Of a stretch of DNA of 64,000 nt, positions 59,258 to 64,000 are shown piece by piece. Position 1 is the first letter of the stretch, and each line of letters opens with the position of its first letter. The position numbers and the translations under genes were made by a program. Source of the stretch: DASZUK01 sp963745595 (GTDB lineage: Bacteria > Actinomycetota > Acidimicrobiia > Acidimicrobiales > RAAP-2); NCBI GenBank assembly GCA_963745595.1, contig CAVUYB010000007.1:310001-374000 (forward strand), in the 5' to 3' direction. A model generated the notes under the pieces. That model saw nothing but the letters and a program-made list of their open reading frames with translations. It searched no databases and was not told the origin of the DNA.

Positions 59258-59900
59258 GATGTCTCCGTTGTCTCTTTCGTTCGGGGTTTGTCGGGCTCGT
59301 TCGGGTTCGTCGGGCTCTCAGCCGGCGTCGCCAGCCGCGGTGGACAGGGGTCGGTGGACTGGGGCCGGTTGGACTGGCGCTCCAGCTTAGGCAGGGCGAC
59401 ACGACCGGTCCGTTGGTACTCGACGACGTCGTACGTCTCGAGGAGCCCCTCGAAGTCGTCGATCTTCTCCGGCCGGCCGGCCAGCATGACCGTCAGCCGG
59501 TCGGAACCGACGTCGACGACCTCGCCGCCGAAGACGCCGACGAGCTGGATGACCTGGGACCGCTCCGTCGGGCCGGCGGCCACGGTGGCGATCAGCAGCT
59601 CCCGCTGGACCGCGTCGGCCGGGGCGAGATGGGAGATGGCGACGACGTTGATGAGCTTGTCGAGCTGCTGGATGATCTGCTCGAGCGGCGCCGACTCGAC
59701 GTCGACGACGATCGTGATCCGGCTGAACCGTTCGTCGTCGTCGGTCGGGGCGACGGCGAGCGAGAAGATGTTGAAGCCGCGACGGGAGAACAGGCCGGCC
59801 ACCCGGGCGAGGACGCCGGCCTTGTTCTCGACGAGCACCGACAGGATGTGATGACGCGGCGCGGCCGGCAGGGCGGTGAGGGCGGCGGGACCGGCGGGGC

Positions 59901-61730
59901 TCATCGGCCGCCCTCCTGTCCGACGATGGCCTGCTCGACGATGGCCTGCTGGGCCGGGTGGACGACGATGGCGTCGTTGGAGGCGCCGGCCGGGACCATC
60001 GGGAACACCTTCTCGAAGGCGTCCGTCCGGAAGTCGACGACGACCGGGCGGTCGTCGACGCTGTTGGCCTTCTCGATGGCCGGGGCGACCTCCTCGGGCG
60101 ACTCCGCCCGGATGCCGACACAGCCCATCGCCTCGGCCCACTTGACGTAGTCCGGCAGGTCCGGCGAGAGGTAGACCTCGGAGTACCGCTCCTCGTAGAA
60201 CATCTCCTGCCACTGGCGGACCATGCCGAGGTAGGCGTTGTTCAAGATGGCGATCTTCACCGGGATCTTCTCGGCCGTCGCCGTCACCAGCTCCTGGGCG
60301 GTCATCTGGAAGCAGCCGTCGCCGTCGATCCCCCAGACCGTCCGGTCCGGCCGCCCGACCTTGGCCCCGATGGCCGCCGGCACCGAGAAGCCCATCGTCC
60401 CGGCGCCGCCGGAGTTGACCCACGTGTACGGGTGGTCGAACCGCCAGTACTGCGACGCCCACATCTGGTGCTGCCCGACCCCGGCGGCGACGATCGTGTC
60501 CTCCGGCGAGAGGTCCCGGAGGGTCTCGACGACCATCTCCGGCTTGATCGGGCCACCGTCGACGGCCGGCTCGTAGTGCAGCGGGAACTCGGCCTGCCAG
60601 CGGTGGAGCTGGTCCCACCACCGCGCCAGGGGCGCCCCACCAGACGAGGCCAGGGGCGCCCCGCCCGGCGACGTCGGGTCGGCGGCGGGCGATGCGCCCG
60701 TGTCGGGCCCCAGCGCAGCCAACGCCTGCAGCAGCTCCTCGATGACGAGCCGGCAGTCGCCGGCGATGCCGACGTCCGGCCGGCGGACCTTGCCGAGCTC
60801 GGCCGGGTCGATGTCGACGTGGACGATCTTCGCCTCCGGCGCGAACGACGCGATGTGGCCGGTGACTCGGTCGTCGAACCGCGAGCCGAGGGCGATCAAC
60901 AGGTCGGACCGCTGCATCGCCGTCACCGCGGTGTAGTTGCCGTGCATGCCCGGCATGCCGAGGCAGAGCGGGTGCGAATCGGGGAAGGCACCCCGGGCCA
61001 TGAGCGTCGTCACGACCGGGATGCCCGTGCGCTCGGCCAGCGCTCGCAGCGCGTCGGCCGCCCGGGCCTTCAAGATGCCGCCGCCGGCGTAGATGACCGG
61101 TCGCTCGGCCGCGGTGATCAGCTCGGCCGCCCGGCGGACCAGGGCCGGGTCGCCCTCGGTCACCGGGTGGTAGCCGGGCAGGTCGAGCTCGTCGACCGAC
61201 GTCGGCCAGTACCAGTCCATCGTGGCGTTCGAGACGTCCTTCGGCACGTCGATGAGGACCGGGCCGGGCCGGCCGGTGGTGGCGACGTGGAACGCCGCGG
61301 CGACCGTCCGCGGGATGTCGGCCGCGTCCTTGATCAGCCAGTTGTGCTTCGTTATGCCCATCGTCACGCCGGTGATGTCGCACTCCTGGAAGGCGTCGGT
61401 GCCGATGGCCCCGGTCGCCACCTGACCGGAGACGACGACCAGCGGCGTCGAGTCCATGTAGGCGTTCGACAGCGGCGTCACGATGTTCGTCGCCCCCGGG
61501 CCGCTCGTGACCATCGCCACGCCCGGCCGGCCGGTGACCATGGCGTACCCCTCCGCCATGTGGCCGGCGCCCTGCTCGTGGCGGACGAGGACGTGGCGGA
61601 TCGACGAGTCGAGGATCGGGTCGTAGACCGGCAGGATCGCCCCGCCGGGCAGGCCGAACATCACCTCGACCCGCTGTTGCTCGAGGCTCCTGATGAGGGC
61701 TTGGGCCCCGGTCAGCTTCTCTGCGCTCAT
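59901..61730 (-). CDS. ilvB: Acetolactate synthase large subunit
   Basis: 609 residues, ThDP-dependent. The catalytic Glu is in RHEQGAGHMAEGYAMVTGRP. Central FAD domain: RSDLLIALGSRFDDRVTGHI. ThDP-Mg motif: WGIDGDGCFQMTAQELVTAT followed by KIAILNNAYLGMVRQWQEMF. Makes acetolactate (Val, Leu) or acetohydroxybutyrate (Ile). An Ala/Ser/Pro insertion (TGASPAADPTSPGGAPLASS) at about 345-370 lengthens a domain linker. First gene of ilvBNC; its leader (61781-61878) holds a putative attenuator. Confidence 0.95.
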   Translation of the reverse strand: MSAEKLTGAQALIRSLEQQRVEVMFGLPGGAILPVYDPILDSSIRHVLVRHEQGAGHMAEGYAMVTGRPGVAMVTSGPGATNIVTPLSNAYMDSTPLVVVSGQVATGAIGTDAFQECDITGVTMGITKHNWLIKDAADIPRTVAAAFHVATTGRPGPVLIDVPKDVSNATMDWYWPTSVDELDLPGYHPVTEGDPALVRRAAELITAAERPVIYAGGGILKARAADALRALAERTGIPVVTTLMARGAFPDSHPLCLGMPGMHGNYTAVTAMQRSDLLIALGSRFDDRVTGHIASFAPEAKIVHVDIDPAELGKVRRPDVGIAGDCRLVIEELLQALAALGPDTGASPAADPTSPGGAPLASSGGAPLARWWDQLHRWQAEFPLHYEPAVDGGPIKPEMVVETLRDLSPEDTIVAAGVGQHQMWASQYWRFDHPYTWVNSGGAGTMGFSVPAAIGAKVGRPDRTVWGIDGDGCFQMTAQELVTATAEKIPVKIAILNNAYLGMVRQWQEMFYEERYSEVYLSPDLPDYVKWAEAMGCVGIRAESPEEVAPAIEKANSVDDRPVVVDFRTDAFEKVFPMVPAGASNDAIVVHPAQQAIVEQAIVGQEGGR

Positions 61731-61780
61731 GTTCTCGGACCTTTCGTGGCGCCCGGTCGGGACCGGGCCGGAAATTGAAA

Positions 61781-61802
61781 CGACCTCCCCATGGGGAGGT
61801 CG
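61781..61802 (-). terminator. Terminator-like hairpin in the ilvB leader (attenuator)
   Basis: A perfect 22-bp palindrome, arms CGACCTCCCC and GGGGAGGTCG around AT, followed on the minus strand by TTTCAATTT. It is 51 nt before the ilvB start. A second hairpin, arms CGCACGGC and GCCGTGCG at 61808-61830, directly follows the leader stop. The T-tract is interrupted, so termination efficiency is uncertain. Confidence 0.7.
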
Positions 61803-61830
61803 GCGGACGCACGGCGGGCTGTGCCGTGCG

Positions 61831-61878
61831 CTACGAGACGAGTACCAGGATGGTCTGGAAGGCGGCTCCTGCAGTCAT
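61831..61878 (-). CDS. Putative ilvB leader peptide
   Basis: Fifteen-codon ORF MTAGAAFQTILVLVS ending in TAG. Five of the last six residues (Ile-Leu-Val-Leu-Val) are the three end products of the operon. The stop codon abuts a perfect 8-bp hairpin, and a terminator-like palindrome follows, the same order as in the leuA and leuB leaders. No strong ribosome binding site is seen. Confidence 0.75.
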   Translation of the reverse strand: MTAGAAFQTILVLVS

Positions 61879-61995
61879 GGTGCCGTCATTGTGCCACGCC
61901 CGGGCCCCGTCTACAACCCCCCAGGCGACAGCCCCTCTGGCCGCCAGTGGCGCACCACGGGCTCGACGCCGGCGGCCCGACCGTCCGACCGCCGG

Positions 61996-63729
61996 TCAGG
62001 GCTCGGTGATCGCGCCCCGGTCGGCGCCGGTGACGAGCCGGGCGTACTTGGCCAGGACGCCGGTCGTGTACCGGGGCTCGAACGGCTTGAGCGCCGCCCG
62101 CCGGCGGTCCAGCTCGACGTCGTCGACGAGCAGGTCGATCCGGTGGGCCTCGACGTCGATGACGATGCGGTCGCCGTCGGCGACGAGGGCGATCGGGCCG
62201 CCGTCGACGGCCTCCGGCGCGACGTGGCCGACGCAGAAGCCGTGGGTGCCGCCGGAGAACCGGCCGTCGGTGACGAGCGCGCAGTCCCCGCCCCGCCCCG
62301 CGCCCTTCATCGCGCCGGTGACGGCGAGCATCTCGCGCATCCCCGGACCGCCCTTCGGCCCCTCGTAGCGGATGACGAGGACGGTCCCCGGCTCGATGGC
62401 GCCGGCCAGGATGGCCTCCATGGCCGCCGGCTCGCCGTCGAAGACGCGGGCGGTCCCGTCGAAGTGCAGGTTGTCGAGGCCGGCCACCTTGACCACCGAC
62501 CCCTTCGGCGCGAGCGAGCCGGAGAGGATGGCCAACCCGCCGGACGCGTGGATCGGGTCGGTCAGGGCGTGGACGACGGTGCCGTCGGGCGCCGGTGGGT
62601 CGAGCGCGGCCAGGTTCTCGGCCACCGTCCGCCCGGTGACGGTCAGGCAGTCGCCGTGCAGCAGGCCGGCGTCGAGCAGCTCGCGCATGACGACCGGGAT
62701 GCCGCCGATCCGGTCGACGTCGGCCATGTGGAACTTACCGTGCGGCTTCGTGTCGGCCAGGTGCGGGACGCGGGCGGCCACTCGGTTGAAGTCGTCGAGC
62801 TCGAGCGGGACACGGGCCTCGTGGGCGATGGCCATCAGGTGGAGCACCGCGTTGGTCGAGCCACCAGTGGCCATGACGATGGCGATGGCGTTCTCGAACG
62901 CCTCCTTCGTCATGATCTGGCGAGGCCGGATCCCGGCCGCCAGCAGCTCGATGACCGCCCGACCGGACTCGTAGGCGAAGTCGTCGCGCCGCCGGTCGAC
63001 GGCCGGCGGGCTGGAGCTGCCCGGCAGCGACATCCCGATCGCCTCGGCCACCGACGCCATCGTGTTGGCGGTGAACATGCCGGCGCACGACCCCTCGGTC
63101 GGGCAGGCGTTGTGCTCGATCAGGCTGAGCTCCTCGTCGCTCAGCGCGTCGACCGCGTGGGCGCCGACGGCCTCGAAGACGCTGACGATGTCGAGCGCCC
63201 GGTCGCCGAGGCGGCCCGGCAGGATCGAGCCGCCGTAGAGGAAGACGCTCGGCAGGTTGAGCCGGGCGGCGGCCATCAGCATCCCGGGCAGCGACTTGTC
63301 GCAGCCGGCGAACGTCACGAGCGCGTCGAACCGTTCGGCATGCATGACCGTCTCGACGGAGTCGGCGATGACCTCCCGGCTGACGAGCGACGCCCGCATC
63401 CCTTCGTGGCCCATCGAGATGCCGTCGGAGACGGCGATCGTGACGAACTCGAACGGGAACCCGCCGGCCGCGACGACGCCCGCCTTGGCCCGCTTGGCCA
63501 GCCGGTCCAGCGGCAGGTTGCACGGCGTGACCTCGTTCCAGCTCGACGCCACGCCGACCTGGGGCTTGTCCCAGTCGTCGTCGGTCATCCCGACCGCCCG
63601 CAGCATCGCCCGGGCCGGGGCCTTCGACGGCCCCTCGGTCACCTCGTAGCTGCGGGGCTTCATGCCCGGTCGCTCGGCCGCCACGCTCGGTGACGGCGCC
63701 TCGACCGGGGGGCGGGGCACGTCGCTCAT
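61996..63729 (-). CDS. ilvD: Dihydroxy-acid dehydratase
   Basis: 577 residues from ATG 63729; homologues often begin near MKPRSYEVTEG at residue 22. Fe-S and Mg2+ sites: SSWNEVTPCNLPLDRLAKRA, the Cys in VTFAGCDKSLPGMLMAAARL, NACPTEGSCAGMFTANTMAS and MATGGSTNAVLHLMAIAHEA; then RYEGPKGGPGMREMLAVTGA and ALVTDGRFSGGTHGFCVGHV. Third common step of Ile and Val synthesis. The start overlaps the MMPL gene stop as ATGA, so it may be transcribed from further upstream. A 117-bp gap separates its end from the ilvB leader. Confidence 0.95.
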   Translation of the reverse strand: MSDVPRPPVEAPSPSVAAERPGMKPRSYEVTEGPSKAPARAMLRAVGMTDDDWDKPQVGVASSWNEVTPCNLPLDRLAKRAKAGVVAAGGFPFEFVTIAVSDGISMGHEGMRASLVSREVIADSVETVMHAERFDALVTFAGCDKSLPGMLMAAARLNLPSVFLYGGSILPGRLGDRALDIVSVFEAVGAHAVDALSDEELSLIEHNACPTEGSCAGMFTANTMASVAEAIGMSLPGSSSPPAVDRRRDDFAYESGRAVIELLAAGIRPRQIMTKEAFENAIAIVMATGGSTNAVLHLMAIAHEARVPLELDDFNRVAARVPHLADTKPHGKFHMADVDRIGGIPVVMRELLDAGLLHGDCLTVTGRTVAENLAALDPPAPDGTVVHALTDPIHASGGLAILSGSLAPKGSVVKVAGLDNLHFDGTARVFDGEPAAMEAILAGAIEPGTVLVIRYEGPKGGPGMREMLAVTGAMKGAGRGGDCALVTDGRFSGGTHGFCVGHVAPEAVDGGPIALVADGDRIVIDVEAHRIDLLVDDVELDRRRAALKPFEPRYTTGVLAKYARLVTGADRGAITEP

Positions 63730-64000
63730 GGCCGCAGCGTAGTCGGGTCGACCTCCGTCCCCATATGGGGGACGACCCGGTCGAGCCACCGCGGCATCCA
63801 CCAATTCGCCGGCCCGAGCAGCTCCATCACCGACGGCACGAGCACCATCCGTACCACCGTGGCATCGATGAGCACGGCCGCCGCCATCCCGAGGCCGAAC
63901 ACCTTCAGGACGTGCAGCGGATCGTTGACGACGAACGAGGCGAAGACGAGCACCATCACCGCAGCGGCGGCCGTGATGACCCGAGCCGTGCCGGCCAGGC
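63726..64000 (-). CDS. MMPL family transporter, C-terminal end only
   Basis: The last 91 codons of a gene that enters from beyond base 64000. They encode two membrane segments: TAAAAVMVLVFASFVVNDPL and VFGLGMAAAVLIDATVVRMV. LVPSVMELLGPANWWMPRWL follows, the standard end of MMPL/RND lipid exporters of actinobacteria. Its stop overlaps the ilvD start by 4 bp (ATGA). Confidence 0.88.
   Translation of the reverse strand, partial: LAGTARVITAAAAVMVLVFASFVVNDPLHVLKVFGLGMAAAVLIDATVVRMVLVPSVMELLGPANWWMPRWLDRVVPHMGTEVDPTTLRP

Overview
The window is very GC-rich, almost gap-free chromosomal DNA from an actinobacterium. The gene content fits the Acidimicrobiia or a related deep actinobacterial lineage: GYW.VA.DGG.F.FGDA repeat proteins, class F sortase, DUF1707 protein, MMPL protein, mycobacterial-style steroid/fatty-acid enzymes and many GTG starts. 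The lineage call is an inference. No rRNA, tRNA, CRISPR array, insertion sequence or phage module is visible.

Layout. 1-4400: edge-truncated membrane protein, TetR regulator with a palindrome upstream, RmlC-like epimerase, HsaB-like flavin reductase, metallo-beta-lactamase-fold hydrolase, alpha/beta hydrolase. 4400-8300: a minus-strand operon (DUF6941-like protein, small anchored protein, GT-C membrane protein, MaoC hydratase, mutY). 8300-11650: frameshifted methyltransferase, methylsuccinyl-CoA dehydrogenase-like protein and a malyl-CoA lyase-like protein; with the MaoC gene these look like part of the ethylmalonyl-CoA pathway. 11950-14140: NlpC/P60 hydrolase and lgt. 14200-19740: an acyl-CoA/steroid-type catabolic block (SDR, acyl-CoA synthetase, thioesterase, EchA19-like hydratase, FadA5-like thiolase) with two KstR-like operators. 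20000-24460: hemerythrin protein, secreted repeat protein, hydrolase, unknown protein. 24469-31098: branched-chain amino acid genes cimA, ilvE, leuB (minus) and greA, leuC, leuD (plus).

31400-37560 is an accessory-looking stretch: DoxX protein, alcohol dehydrogenase remnant, Thr-rich secreted protein, heme-oxygenase-like diiron protein, cysteine-dioxygenase-like protein, a triple rhodanese without catalytic cysteines, and a gene remnant. 37700-48270 holds an ABC transporter with a two-component system, an ice-binding-like protein with its own class F sortase, a GntR-controlled ABC transporter and a badly frameshifted glycosyltransferase. 48250-54990: unknown gene pair, GNAT, leuA, a DUF4160/HTH module, DUF1707 protein, serA. 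54990-64000: aminotransferase, serC, hydrolase, ilvC-ilvN-ilvB, ilvD and the end of an MMPL transporter.

The window therefore encodes nearly all leucine/isoleucine/valine synthesis plus two serine synthesis enzymes. The leuA, leuB and ilvB transcription units each begin with a short ORF rich in Leu/Ile/Val codons, followed by a hairpin and then a terminator-like hairpin: three apparent ribosome-mediated attenuators.

At least six genes are broken by frameshifts. In all five with a single break the gene is exactly one base too long, including normally indispensable lgt, which points to one-base insertion errors in the sequence rather than to decay.
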